A DNA stretch of 64,000 nt from an uncultured Paracoccaceae bacterium (GTDB lineage: Bacteria > Pseudomonadota > Alphaproteobacteria > Rhodobacterales > Rhodobacteraceae): assembly GCA_947496535.1 (NCBI GenBank), contig CANMDE010000003.1, forward strand, positions 186,001 to 250,000, in the 5' to 3' direction. Shown in pieces: positions 34,941 to 44,617 of this stretch. Within the stretch, counting starts at the first letter, position 1, and each line of letters begins with the position of its first letter. The notes beneath the pieces are model-generated. The model was not told the origin of the DNA, did not search any database, and worked only from the letters and a program-made list of their open reading frames with translations. The position numbers and the translations under genes were made by a program.

Positions 34941-36536
34941 TCAAACGTCAGAAATAAACCTTGGCAGAGGTATTAGGACGTTTTGCATCGCGTCATTCAA
35001 TCGCGTCTCTGCAGCATCAATACCCTCGTTCGGATCAATGGGGGTCGTCAGCCGGACAAGCCCGCTGTCTTGTCGTCCGTTTGTCAGTTTACCCGTCATC
35101 AACTGCATCTTGGCTGTAAAGCCTGATGCCGTGCGCTGCCCCTGTTGCTCAAACCAATAGTAAACCAGCATGCGGGATGTGCCTTTTTGGATTACGGCGC
35201 GGTTCAGGTTAAATGGCGCATCCGAAAGATCGGTCGCGTTGATCTGGTTCAGTTCCGCAATTTCCCAACCACCACCGGGCAGACAAACCTCTGGCGAATG
35301 CACGCCGCCTGAAAGCTGATCGGCATACCAAGCAATAAACAGATCGACAGGTTGGTTCACGCTAGGTTTGGTGATCGTGGAAGAGTAATAGTCATCGGCT
35401 GCCAGAATGACTTCGACCTGAGGGTCAAGCGCACGCTGAGGTCCTGCTTGCCAGTCTGCGATGCTGCGTGGGAACAAGGTGAAGGGGTCACGGTTGACGG
35501 TCACCGGCTCGCGGGTTGGCATGATGTGCCAAGAAATGGCCAGGACGGCGATAACAAGACTGCTGCCAACAAGGGCGCGTGACGGTTCGACATACCGCAA
35601 TCGCATCGCTTGCTCGCCTAAACCGTCGGTTTCTAGATCCAATGCATCACGTAGTTTGACCCGGTCGGGCCGCAGGCGAAGCAGTACAGCAGCCAGAACC
35701 AGTAAGGCTGCGATGCAAAGCATGAAGATGACCCAGCCTTCAAAGAAGTGGGAAAATCCTTCCAGATGCTCAAGCCCGAAATAATTGACGATGATCCCGG
35801 CTACAGCAATCCGAACCGAATTCATCAAGATCGTGATTGGCACCGCAGAGACCAACAAAGTTGCCTTGTGCCATGTCGGTCCGCGATAGATCACGGCAAA
35901 TATGTAAGAAAAGCTGAGGATAGGGAACATGTAGCGCAGGCCAGAACAGGCCTCGGCCACGTGTAGTTTGAAGATACCCAAATCAATGATGTTGCCTTCA
36001 AGAAAGACAGGAATCTGCAAAAGCTGCAGGAAAAACACGCCGAGCTCAGACGATACGCCCTGAAGGTAGGTCGACACACCATAATACAGAGCACCGGGCA
36101 GCGGTAACATATAGACCAGATGCAAAACAGGCGACCAGAATTGTCGCCCTTGCCGCCAGCCAAAACAGATCAGAAGCACGGCACCGACCCACAGGATCAG
36201 CGCATAGGTGACGATATCGCCGATTTCGATCAGTTTCCCGGCAAGACCCAGGGCAAGTGCAAATAACATCAGGGCCACACCAGGGTCCCGATCTGTCACC
36301 GGCGCGGTTTGGACTGGCACCACCTTCAGGTGTCGTAAAAACAGAAGTATTGAAAGGACGGGAATGAGCGGCCCGTGACTATACTCTGGCAATTGCCACG
36401 CTACAAAAAGTTCGCCAAGTGCCTCTTGGAACAAGAAAAGTGCAGCGACGGTCATGAACAGCAGCCAGAAAACACCAGGTGTCCACAAAGCACCTATACC
36501 CGCGCGTCGCTGGCTTACCGTAGAAACATCTGGCAT
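34941..36536 (-). CDS. xrtD: Exosortase XrtD-like, fused to an EpsI-like domain
   Basis: This 531-residue protein has about eight membrane helices forming an exosortase with the catalytic triad residues C197 (EACSGLRYM), R242 (MNSVRIAVAG) and H263 (GFSHFFEGW). After about residue 330 comes an EpsI-like periplasmic domain with SGGVHSPEVCLPGGGWEI. Exosortases cut and transfer proteins that end in a PEP-CTERM-like tail; the fused XrtD type is specific for VPLPA-CTERM proteins in Rhodobacteraceae. No protein with such a tail is encoded in this window. EpsI domains tie these systems to exopolysaccharide. Start at ATG 36536. Confidence 0.87.
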   Translation of the reverse strand: MPDVSTVSQRRAGIGALWTPGVFWLLFMTVAALFLFQEALGELFVAWQLPEYSHGPLIPVLSILLFLRHLKVVPVQTAPVTDRDPGVALMLFALALGLAGKLIEIGDIVTYALILWVGAVLLICFGWRQGRQFWSPVLHLVYMLPLPGALYYGVSTYLQGVSSELGVFFLQLLQIPVFLEGNIIDLGIFKLHVAEACSGLRYMFPILSFSYIFAVIYRGPTWHKATLLVSAVPITILMNSVRIAVAGIIVNYFGLEHLEGFSHFFEGWVIFMLCIAALLVLAAVLLRLRPDRVKLRDALDLETDGLGEQAMRLRYVEPSRALVGSSLVIAVLAISWHIMPTREPVTVNRDPFTLFPRSIADWQAGPQRALDPQVEVILAADDYYSSTITKPSVNQPVDLFIAWYADQLSGGVHSPEVCLPGGGWEIAELNQINATDLSDAPFNLNRAVIQKGTSRMLVYYWFEQQGQRTASGFTAKMQLMTGKLTNGRQDSGLVRLTTPIDPNEGIDAAETRLNDAMQNVLIPLPRFISDV

Positions 36537-36670
36537 TATCAAAACACTTTCATATGCAGCGAAGCAAAGTCTTTAAGTTATAAACAAAGAAATCATGTAC
36601 CGAATTAGTACCCTTTTTAACAGTCCGGAAGTTCTGTCGCAGAGCATTTTGGCAAGCACACGGCCTTTTG

Positions 36671-37276
36671 ATGAACGACAGCCTTTTTCGCGCAACACTT
36701 ACCTGCTCGTTTGAGAGATGGTCGCCGGTGATTGGCGACCCCGGTTTCATGGGGTGGTTGATCGTAATGCTTTACGCCGCCACATCATTGTTTGCCTTTG
36801 CAATGCTTGTATTTGCACCTTTTCCCGGGTTCACCCGCCGACAAGAGCGCGTGTTCTGGTTCGTGTTGGGGCTGATCATGGCTGCACTTGCCATTAACAA
36901 GCAGTTGGACCTGCAATCATTTTTGACTTCCTTCGCTCGGTGTCTTTCGCAGTTGCAAGGGTGGTATCAGGATCGAAGGCCGGTGCAGGCGAGTTTCATC
37001 ATTGGCGTGATGATTGTGATGCTGGTCGCGTTGATAATACTGTGGCTGGTTTTACGCGATAGTCTGCGTCGAAACTGGCTACCGTTGTTGGGTCTTGTTT
37101 TTGTCCTGGGTTTTGTGGCAATGCGGGCCGCGGGATTTCATGATTTTGATCGACTGATTAACTTTCGGATAGCGAATATGCGCATGAATTGGGCGCTCGA
37201 AATGGTAGGACCAGTGATAGTCATCCTTGGTGGGATTTTAAGTACACGATCTTTGGGCCGTGCGGTGCGTCAATAA
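36671..37276 (+). CDS. Small polytopic membrane protein next to the exosortase
   Basis: This 201-residue protein has about six hydrophobic helices (GWLIVMLYAATSLFAFAML, VFWFVLGLIMAALAINKQLD, ASFIIGVMIVMLVALIILWL, LLGLVFVLGFVAMRAAGFHD, VGPVIVILGGIL). I do not recognise a family, but similar proteins occur next to exosortase genes. It overlaps the serine acetyltransferase-like gene by one base (TAATG), so the two are translationally coupled. An ATG further in (MGWLIVML) would give a shorter form. Confidence 0.75.
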   Translation: MNDSLFRATLTCSFERWSPVIGDPGFMGWLIVMLYAATSLFAFAMLVFAPFPGFTRRQERVFWFVLGLIMAALAINKQLDLQSFLTSFARCLSQLQGWYQDRRPVQASFIIGVMIVMLVALIILWLVLRDSLRRNWLPLLGLVFVLGFVAMRAAGFHDFDRLINFRIANMRMNWALEMVGPVIVILGGILSTRSLGRAVRQ

Positions 37277-37791
37277 TGTCAAAACATCGACCAGACGTTT
37301 CCGCGACAGAGCCGGATTGGGATCGTGAGCGCCCAAAAGGATATTGGGATCCACCGCGTCGTTTGCTGCGCAGTATTCGTAGTTACCAGCGACTTGTCGG
37401 TCGATCCGGACCGCTGGTTTGGTTGGCGCGAAAAAAGAGTCTTTTGTGCTACAGATTTTGGTCGCTGGTGACGCAGGCGGAAATCAGTTTGAAAGCTGAT
37501 ATCGGTGGCGGTTTGATGATGCCGCATCCTAACGGGATCGTTATCCACCCATCCGTCGTCTTAGGACCAAATTGCTTGATTTTCCAGCAATGCACCCTTG
37601 GCACGGTAGGCCACAAAAGCGGCGCCCCGCATGTTGGTGGGCATGTGGATATTGGCGCGGGCGCGCGTATATTGGGCCCGGTGCAAATTGGCGATCATGC
37701 CAAAATTGGCGCAAATGCGGTGGTGGTAAAAGATGTGCCAGCAGGTGCCGTGGCATCCGGTGTGCCGGCCCAAATCCGGCTAAAGGATTAG
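37276..37791 (+). CDS. Serine O-acetyltransferase-like left-handed beta-helix enzyme
   Basis: This 171-residue protein has the hexapeptide repeats of the left-handed beta-helix acyltransferases: GGGLMMPHPNGIVIHPSVVL, CTLGTVGHKSGAPHVG, and VDIGAGARILGPVQIGDHA. The active-site histidine pair lies at HPNGIVIHP. It resembles CysE C-terminal halves but lacks the long N-terminal helical domain, so it is more likely an EPS- or surface-associated serine/sugar acetyltransferase. The start codon overlaps the previous stop. Its 3' end overlaps the convergent amidotransferase-like gene by 4 bp. Confidence 0.82.
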   Translation: MSKHRPDVSATEPDWDRERPKGYWDPPRRLLRSIRSYQRLVGRSGPLVWLARKKSLLCYRFWSLVTQAEISLKADIGGGLMMPHPNGIVIHPSVVLGPNCLIFQQCTLGTVGHKSGAPHVGGHVDIGAGARILGPVQIGDHAKIGANAVVVKDVPAGAVASGVPAQIRLKD

Positions 37792-39860
37792 CGGCGTCCC
37801 TCACGCATCCACGCGCCGACGATAAGTAGCGACGCAATCAAAAGGAACGTCCAGGCAGGCAGGATTGGCGTGATACTGATATCCGCCGTCCGGTAGGCAC
37901 CGCGCGGTGTAATGCCAAGCCAACCACGACCGGCCGCGGGTCGACCCTCGCGGACGGTGCGCAGGTCGAAACGTCCGTCTTCGACGATGGCAACGCCCCC
38001 ATTTGTAGCGTTGACAAGCGGTTCCAGATCTTCGGCTGATGCAATGGTCTCTTCAAATTCACGGGGTGCCGCTGGACCGAGTGCCACCACAGCATCCTCG
38101 GTTCCATCGCTGAGGCGGTAAAGCCCGACCTCTGGTGCTTCCCACAAAGTTTCGAACCTACCTGGCGAAACTTCTTCCAACGACAAAACCGTCTCGGTCC
38201 CATCGGGGTGGGTAACGGTGACGTCACCTGTCTCTGTCTCCAATGTGCGCCTGATGATCTGCATGGTTTGCCCATCGGCCTCGGCCCAAAGCGCCTCTTC
38301 TTCCAGTTCCGGCTCTTTCATCATCCAATGAGCGAGGCGACGCAAAAGCTCTAGCTGAGGGCCGCCGCCTTCATAACCGCGATCCCATAGCCATGATTGA
38401 TCCGAAGACATCAGTGCAACCCGGCCTTCCTGCACGCGGTTCAGTGTCAGCAAGGGACGGTCATCTAGGCCAGACATGACTGTTGTCGCTTCTTCGGGCA
38501 CCAGCACATCAACAAGCCGGAACCAACGACCCCAACCAGGTCCATCTTCGGCATCGGGGTTGGGGGAATAGGCTTCCAACCCTTCGGTGACAGGATGTCG
38601 ATGACCGATATCAGTGATTTGGGGAACGAATCCGCGTTCAAACACCCGCGCAGTAGGTGCGCCCGGCAAGATCAGGCCCAGTGGTGAACGGTAAATGCTT
38701 TCCGCCATCCCATATTCGGGGCCGGATGAGATCAGGACCGCACCGCCTTCTTCGACATAGGTGCGAATATTGGCGAAATAGTCATCCGGCAAAATTCCAC
38801 GGCGCGGATAACGGTCAAAGATGATCAGGTCGAAATCGTTGATCTTTTCCAGAAACAATTCGCGGATCGGGAATTGTATGAGTGAGAGCTCTGACGTGCT
38901 GGCCCCATCGGCTTTGCCGTTGGGACGCAGGATGGTGAAGTGCACCAGATCGACCGACGCATCTGATTTCAGCAGGTTGCGCCATGTTCGTTCGCCCGGG
39001 TGCGGCTCACCGGACACCAGGAGCACACGCAGACGGTCTCGCACGCCGTTAATTTGCACAACGGCTGCATTATTGCGGTCAGTCAGTTCACCTTCGATGG
39101 TAGGTGTTTCGAATTGCAGGACATTCATCCCGCCATGGGGAAGAGAGATAGGCACGTCGATGTCTTGATTGACCGGGACGGTCAGCGTGACGGGTTCATC
39201 CCCATCCACGGAAAAGGTCAGGTTTGCGCCTTCAGTGCTATCGGGCGCTGCCCCCTGATCTTCGATGCGTAGTTTGAGCTGTATTTGTTCACCCAAAATC
39301 CCAAAGGCCGGTGCGTTCGAAACAACCAAACGACGATCCCAATCGGTGGAGTGACCTGTCAGAACAGTATGCATTGGCGCGGGAAGGTTGGGCGCGCGTT
39401 CCATATCATGCAATCGACCATCCGTCAGCAGGATTACCCCGGCAATGCGGCCTTGCGGTTCTTCGGCCATCGCCTCGGAAAGTGCTGTCATGAGGGCTGT
39501 GCCTTCATCACCTTCGCCGTCGCCCAGCCTCACTTCGCGTAGTTCGGTGTTGGGCTGACCGTCGATTTCGGCCTCTATATTGGCAATGGCTGCGGCATTC
39601 TGATCAGGTCTGTCGCTGATCCGCTGACTGGCGCTTTCATCGACGACGAGGATGACGATATCGGTCAGCGGTTCGCGGTCCTCGCGTTGGACCGCTGGAT
39701 TGGCAAGCGCTGCAAGCAAGGCAAGACCTGCCAGCCCGCGCAACCACCAACCGGGCAAGCGGCGCCAGATTGCCAGCGCCACACCAGCTGCAGCCAAGGC
39801 TGCCACAATATAGAGTGGCAGCATCGGGATCAGCGGATCGAAGATAAGCGTTCCAGTCAC
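37788..39860 (-). CDS. Membrane protein with amidotransferase-like domain (last gene of MoxR operon)
   Basis: This 690-residue protein has two N-terminal membrane helices (LYIVAALAAAGVALAIW, WLRGLAGLALLAALANPAVQ), a vWA-like region (TDIVILVVDESASQRISDR, with DESAS as a MIDAS-like motif), a class I glutamine amidotransferase-like domain without the catalytic cysteine (FDLIIFDRYPRRGILPDDYF, GGAVLISSGPEYGM), and a C-terminal helix (AWTFLLIASLLIVGAWM). Most of the protein is periplasmic. I use GTG 39860, with AAGGA eight bases before it, 10 bp after the upstream stop. Function is unknown. Confidence 0.8.
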   Translation of the reverse strand: MTGTLIFDPLIPMLPLYIVAALAAAGVALAIWRRLPGWWLRGLAGLALLAALANPAVQREDREPLTDIVILVVDESASQRISDRPDQNAAAIANIEAEIDGQPNTELREVRLGDGEGDEGTALMTALSEAMAEEPQGRIAGVILLTDGRLHDMERAPNLPAPMHTVLTGHSTDWDRRLVVSNAPAFGILGEQIQLKLRIEDQGAAPDSTEGANLTFSVDGDEPVTLTVPVNQDIDVPISLPHGGMNVLQFETPTIEGELTDRNNAAVVQINGVRDRLRVLLVSGEPHPGERTWRNLLKSDASVDLVHFTILRPNGKADGASTSELSLIQFPIRELFLEKINDFDLIIFDRYPRRGILPDDYFANIRTYVEEGGAVLISSGPEYGMAESIYRSPLGLILPGAPTARVFERGFVPQITDIGHRHPVTEGLEAYSPNPDAEDGPGWGRWFRLVDVLVPEEATTVMSGLDDRPLLTLNRVQEGRVALMSSDQSWLWDRGYEGGGPQLELLRRLAHWMMKEPELEEEALWAEADGQTMQIIRRTLETETGDVTVTHPDGTETVLSLEEVSPGRFETLWEAPEVGLYRLSDGTEDAVVALGPAAPREFEETIASAEDLEPLVNATNGGVAIVEDGRFDLRTVREGRPAAGRGWLGITPRGAYRTADISITPILPAWTFLLIASLLIVGAWMREGRR

Positions 39861-39870
39861 AGGTGCATCC

Positions 39871-42630
39871 TTACTGGCCGAGCCGATCAAGGAGATCAGG
39901 TACATGCACCTGATCAGATTTATAGTTGCCAGTCAGCACATGCATGATCACGTTTATGCCAAAACGCAGCGCATATTCCCGCTGCTGTTCGCCCGCCGTG
40001 CCGCGCCCAACCGGAAACATGCGGTTGCCGTATTCGTCTACGGCCCAGGCTCGGGTCCAATCATTGCCGCCGATAATGACTGGCGTCACACCATCATTGA
40101 GGTTGCGAAATGGCATGCCGGGTATTTGTTCGGCGTCGGCAGGCGCCGCCTCGACCCAAACATCGCGGCTGTTGTAGCGTCCCGGGAAATCCTGCAGCAG
40201 ATAAAAGGTTCGCGTCAGGATATGGTCAGAGGGCACCGGCTCAAGGGCGGGAATATCCAGGCTGCGGGCGATGGCCTGCAGTTTTCGTCCTTCCGGCGAA
40301 CCAGAACCGAAACCCGCCGTGTTCGCATCACGGGTATCGAACATGATCATCCCGCCCGTACGAAGATAACGGTTCAGCTTCGTATAAGCCTCACGCGAGG
40401 GGAGCTGCTGGTTGGGTGTGATCGGCCAATAGAGGAACGGAAAAAAGGCCAGCTCATCGGTTTCAATATTCACACCGATGGGATCAGCCGGCTCGATGGC
40501 AGTGCGCCGAAACAGCGTTTGCGATAACCCCCTTAGCCCAGCCTCAGCGATATCATCGGTGTTTTGATCCCCCGTCAGCACATGGGCCAGTACGACCTCT
40601 GATGTGGCCCGGATCGCGAATTCATCACCGCTATCCTGAGCCTCTGCATGGGGTGCCGCCAAGAGCAGCAGGACAAGCGCTGCTGCAACGTCCGCACGAG
40701 GCCCGCGCAGTCGTCCGCCAACGGCCAGTGAGGCTAATACATCAACCAACAGCAGGGCAATTGCCGCGCTGATCAGCCAGCCCTTCATGGCCGTTTCGCG
40801 GGTGATGGCCAGCCCTTCAACTGCAATGCGTGCGGGCCAGGCGGCGACGTTCAACATGGTTTCTGGTCCTATGACATTCACCGCAATCTGCTGATCTTCC
40901 CCAGCATATAAGCCCGGTTGCAGGTCAGGTCCAAGAACCGGGTCCAGCAAATTTTCACCATCAACGCCGGGTAGGGCGGTACCATCCTGCAAATCACCAA
41001 ATGCATCGAGTACCTTGTTGGGCAGCCAGGTGGTTCCCTCCAATGCCTCTTTCTCAGGTGTGCCGGGACGGGTTGAAACAGCCAGCCTTTCGAGCATTTG
41101 CACGAAAAGACCTGAGAGCGGTAAGCTCGACCACTGCGCATTCGCCGTGACATGGACAAGAACAACCTGACCCTCGCCAGTGATCTTGCGGGTCACAAGC
41201 GGCGTGCCGTCGGCCAGTTCTGCGATCACGCGCTCCGACAGTGTAGGGTCGGGCTGCGCCATGACTTGCGACGTCACGGTGACATCGTTTGGGACGGGCA
41301 AACCAAAGAATGGCGATTCCTGATCAAAGGGCGCAAGTGCCTTGGGTTCTCCCCAGCTCATCGCGCCACCTATAGTCCGACCACCAGACCGCAGCCGGAC
41401 AGGCAAAAGCGGGTCCTCACTGCTGCGCCCCAGATCAGAGGCCGCCAGACGTGGACCGGCAAAACGAAGGAGCATTCCACCTTTCTCGACCCATTCCTGA
41501 ATGCCTGCGGTCTCATCCTCGGTCAGCGTGGCGACATCGGCGAGGATGAGCACATCAGGATTGGCGAGCAGGATGTCCTCGAGCGTGCCTTCGATCAGGT
41601 CCGCCGTTGGGTCCAAAGCCTCGCGCAGATAGTATAGCGGTGACAACAGGTCGAGCGCCTCGCGTTCGTCGCTGCCGGCCACGAGCGCAACTTCGCGACG
41701 TTTGAGGCTGTCATCTGTCAGGCTGACAGCACCAGCTGATCGTGCGCCGCTGGTTTCAAATCGGGTGATCCGGTTGCGTAACTCGGGCGGCAGAACCATT
41801 GCCGTTTCGGCCACAGCTTCACCCGCCGGGAACGTAATCGGGACGGTCGCCAGTTGGCGTACCGCACCAGTCGGGTCCGTGCCTACGGCTGTGATTGTGG
41901 GGGCAATTTCAGTACCCACAGGTGTGCGCACGGCTGAAACAAGCACCTCGCCGTCCTCAAACTTGGCGGGGCGCAATCCGATGATCGGGCGCGGTGTCTG
42001 AAACACGGTTACGTTGCCCTTGGTCTCAAGCGTGGCCAGCAGGTTTTCACGTCCGTCCCAATCAAGGCCATCCGAAATCCAGTATGTTTCAAAATCTTCA
42101 TCCAGCCCGGTAAACCATTCAACAGCCGCCTGATCAGGCAACCATGGCTGCGGTTGGACATTTGGAAGCCTATTTTGCCATTCATTCGGCGACGCAAATG
42201 GCACGTCGTCATCCGGCAGGTCGGTCAAACTGATCACAGCTGTTCGCCGATCACTGGCAGACGCCTCAGACAGCAACGTATCAATACGGTCCATCTTGTC
42301 TCGCCACTGGCCCGCACCAGCCCAGCTGGCATCCACCAGAATGACAAGATTACCCCTGCCGTCGCGCGCATGCTGAGGATTAAGAACAGGTCCTGCGAAA
42401 CCGATGATCACAGCGGCAACAGCCAAAAGACGCAAAAGCAAAAGCCACCATGGCGTGCGGTCTGTCTGGCTTTCGTTATCGGCCAGCCCTAAAAGAAGGG
42501 CGACGCCCGGAAACCGCCGCCTGATCGGTGCAGGCGGGACCGCTCGCAGCAAGAGCCACAGGATCGGCAGCGCGATCAGCCCCAAGAGCAACCAGGGCGC
42601 GGTGAAGCCGATATTACCAAGCACCCACAT
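39871..42630 (-). CDS. DUF4159 membrane protein with BatA-like N-terminus
   Basis: This protein of about 919 residues has an N-terminal BatA-type pair of helices (GFTAPWLLLGLIALPILWLL, LLLRLLAVAAVIIGFAGPVL), a vWA-like segment (LVILVDASWAGAGQW), a long periplasmic region with an amidotransferase-like fold (PDVLILADVATLTEDE), a further membrane helix (AMKGWLISAAIALLLVDVLA), and a C-terminal DUF4159 domain (about 680-919, LRTGGMIMFDTRDANTAGFG). The start is uncertain: ATG at 42630 gives the family-like beginning MWVLGNIGFTAPW with GGAAAG upstream; ATGs at 42648 and 42711 are alternatives. Same operon as moxR and DUF58. Confidence 0.85.
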   Translation of the reverse strand: MWVLGNIGFTAPWLLLGLIALPILWLLLRAVPPAPIRRRFPGVALLLGLADNESQTDRTPWWLLLLRLLAVAAVIIGFAGPVLNPQHARDGRGNLVILVDASWAGAGQWRDKMDRIDTLLSEASASDRRTAVISLTDLPDDDVPFASPNEWQNRLPNVQPQPWLPDQAAVEWFTGLDEDFETYWISDGLDWDGRENLLATLETKGNVTVFQTPRPIIGLRPAKFEDGEVLVSAVRTPVGTEIAPTITAVGTDPTGAVRQLATVPITFPAGEAVAETAMVLPPELRNRITRFETSGARSAGAVSLTDDSLKRREVALVAGSDEREALDLLSPLYYLREALDPTADLIEGTLEDILLANPDVLILADVATLTEDETAGIQEWVEKGGMLLRFAGPRLAASDLGRSSEDPLLPVRLRSGGRTIGGAMSWGEPKALAPFDQESPFFGLPVPNDVTVTSQVMAQPDPTLSERVIAELADGTPLVTRKITGEGQVVLVHVTANAQWSSLPLSGLFVQMLERLAVSTRPGTPEKEALEGTTWLPNKVLDAFGDLQDGTALPGVDGENLLDPVLGPDLQPGLYAGEDQQIAVNVIGPETMLNVAAWPARIAVEGLAITRETAMKGWLISAAIALLLVDVLASLAVGGRLRGPRADVAAALVLLLLAAPHAEAQDSGDEFAIRATSEVVLAHVLTGDQNTDDIAEAGLRGLSQTLFRRTAIEPADPIGVNIETDELAFFPFLYWPITPNQQLPSREAYTKLNRYLRTGGMIMFDTRDANTAGFGSGSPEGRKLQAIARSLDIPALEPVPSDHILTRTFYLLQDFPGRYNSRDVWVEAAPADAEQIPGMPFRNLNDGVTPVIIGGNDWTRAWAVDEYGNRMFPVGRGTAGEQQREYALRFGINVIMHVLTGNYKSDQVHVPDLLDRLGQ

Positions 42631-42685
42631 CAGCGCATCACTTTCCATGCGGACCGGAACTTTGAGCCAGAATGAAAAAAGGCGC

Positions 42686-43555
42686 TCATTTGCGTCGTTC
42701 CAATGCTCCATAGAGCCACAAAAGGGCGGCCGTGGCGTTTTGTTCCGTGTGATGAGTATAGAATTGCCACCCCGTCATACGGGCCAGATAGCTGAGCCGG
42801 TCTTTGCGCTGGGCCAGCCGTTCAAGGTAGCGTTCTTTCAGATCGCCAGCTTTGAGCGTTTCATGTTCAATCGCACCGGTCATGGATTCAAAGACGGTCC
42901 GTCCGTCGAATGGGAATGCCTCTTCCTGCGGGTCCAGTACCTGCAATAACGCGCCACGTACCCCACGATCAGCGGCGCGCAACAGTGCATCTTCGACAGG
43001 TTGGATATCACCGAGAAAATCGCTGACATACAGAGCGCGTGAATGAGGTAGCATCCCCTGCGCATCCGGTGTCCCATAATCCACATCGTCATCCTGCGTA
43101 AGCAATTGGGCCATTTTCAACAGTTGCGCCTCGCCCCGCCGTGGCGGTAAACGCAGGCCGGTCAGGCCCACCCGTTCACCACCCCTGATCAGTAGAATGG
43201 CCGCTGCCAGCGCAAGCGTTCGTGCACGTTCAGCTTTGGTCGGGTTGTTTTTTGACGCAAAGGTCATGGACGCCGCTTGATCCACCCAAAGGATGATGGA
43301 CTGGGCGATCTGCCATTCCTTGTCCTGCACAAAATTAGCGTCGGATCGGGCGGACCGGCGCCAATCAATGCTGCGTGCCTCATCATAGGGTTGCGCCGGT
43401 CGGTACTGCCAAAACGTATCCCCGGTACCAGCACGCTTGCGCCCATGGTCCCCCAGCAACACAGTTGTTGCCAGATGCTCTGCTTCGGCCAAAAGCGGTG
43501 GAAGCGGTGCTGCGAGATCTTCGGACGCTGAACGTAGGGCGAGCGGTTCTGTCAT
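42686..43555 (-). CDS. DUF58 (vWA-fold) protein
   Basis: This 289-residue protein has the DUF58 signature FWQYRPAQPYDEARSIDWRR at about residues 48-67 and a vWA-like core (SIILWVDQAASMTFASK; the MIDAS motif DxSxS is altered to DQAAS). DUF58 proteins partner MoxR-type ATPases. It is cytoplasmic, without membrane helices. The ATG overlaps the moxR stop (4 bp). Confidence 0.9.
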   Translation of the reverse strand: MTEPLALRSASEDLAAPLPPLLAEAEHLATTVLLGDHGRKRAGTGDTFWQYRPAQPYDEARSIDWRRSARSDANFVQDKEWQIAQSIILWVDQAASMTFASKNNPTKAERARTLALAAAILLIRGGERVGLTGLRLPPRRGEAQLLKMAQLLTQDDDVDYGTPDAQGMLPHSRALYVSDFLGDIQPVEDALLRAADRGVRGALLQVLDPQEEAFPFDGRTVFESMTGAIEHETLKAGDLKERYLERLAQRKDRLSYLARMTGWQFYTHHTEQNATAALLWLYGALERRK

Positions 43556-44559
43556 GCCGCGGTGGCAACCCGCGTGGTCTGCTCTGCAACGCTGTTGATG
43601 GTGGCATGGATGCTTTCACCGCGTGCGCGGGCCGCAAAGGATAGTGCCATACGGTGCTCCAGAACCGGCACGGCCATGGCCCTGACATCTTCCGCTGAGG
43701 GGGCCAGACGCCCGTTCAACAAGGCTTGCGCACGAACAGTGAGCATAAGGGCCTGCGCGGCGCGTGGCCCTGGGCCCCAACTGACATTCTGGCGAACCAG
43801 ATCGGTCGCGCCCTCGTCATTCGGGCGACAGCCGCGGACCAGATCAAGGATCATTTCAACGATGTTTTCACCAACAGGCATTCGGCGCAGTAATGTCTGC
43901 GCTTCCAGCAATTCAGTTGCCGTGAATACGGCCTCAGATTCCGCTTCTTCCACACCAGTCGTCGCGATCAGGATGTCTTTTTCCGTGTCACGGTCGGGGT
44001 AGGGGACGTCAATCTGCACAAGGAAACGATCAAGCTGCGCCTCTGGCAGCGGATAGGTACCTTCCTGTTCGATTGGATTTTGTGTTGCCAGAACATGGAA
44101 TGGCATACCCAACGCACGATGTTGGCCGGCAATCGTAACTTCCTTTTCCTGCATGGCCTGCAGCAACGCAGATTGTGTGCGAGGTGACGCGCGGTTGATC
44201 TCATCAGCCATCAGAAGCTGGCAGAAGATCGGGCCTTCGATGAACCGGAAATTGCGGGTGCCGTCTCCGGTGGTTTCCAGCACCTCGGAACCAAGAATAT
44301 CGGCGGGCATCAGATCTGGCGTGAACTGAATGCGATTGCCATTCAGGCCCATCACGGTGGACAGGGTATCGACCAAACGGGTCTTGCCCAAGCCGGGAAG
44401 GCCGATAAGTACCGCGTGACCGCCGCAGACTAATGCGGTAAGTGTAAGGTCGACAACGCGCGGTTGGCCGATAAAGCGGGCCGCAATACTTTGCCGCGCC
44501 TCGCCAAGTTTGGCGCTGAGGGTTTCAATCCCCGCGACAAGATCCGCATCGTTGACCAT
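43552..44559 (-). CDS. MoxR-family AAA+ ATPase
   Basis: This 335-residue AAA+ ATPase has Walker A IGLPGLGKTRLVDTL, Walker B LLMADEINRASPRTQSALL, sensor 1 (VLATQNPIEQEGTYPLPEAQ) and the C-terminal lid (ISWGPGPRAAQALML-like VSWGPGPRAAQAL). MoxR ATPases act as chaperones that help assemble or load metal or cofactor into partner proteins, usually through vWA proteins such as the DUF58 product next to it. A GGAGG ribosome site precedes the ATG. It is the first gene of a four-gene operon. Confidence 0.93.
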   Translation of the reverse strand: MVNDADLVAGIETLSAKLGEARQSIAARFIGQPRVVDLTLTALVCGGHAVLIGLPGLGKTRLVDTLSTVMGLNGNRIQFTPDLMPADILGSEVLETTGDGTRNFRFIEGPIFCQLLMADEINRASPRTQSALLQAMQEKEVTIAGQHRALGMPFHVLATQNPIEQEGTYPLPEAQLDRFLVQIDVPYPDRDTEKDILIATTGVEEAESEAVFTATELLEAQTLLRRMPVGENIVEMILDLVRGCRPNDEGATDLVRQNVSWGPGPRAAQALMLTVRAQALLNGRLAPSAEDVRAMAVPVLEHRMALSFAARARGESIHATINSVAEQTTRVATAA

Positions 44560-44617
44560 GACAATCCTCCGGTTGAACTATATTGCTCTATACCAACAGA
44601 TATTCCATCGAACCCCA

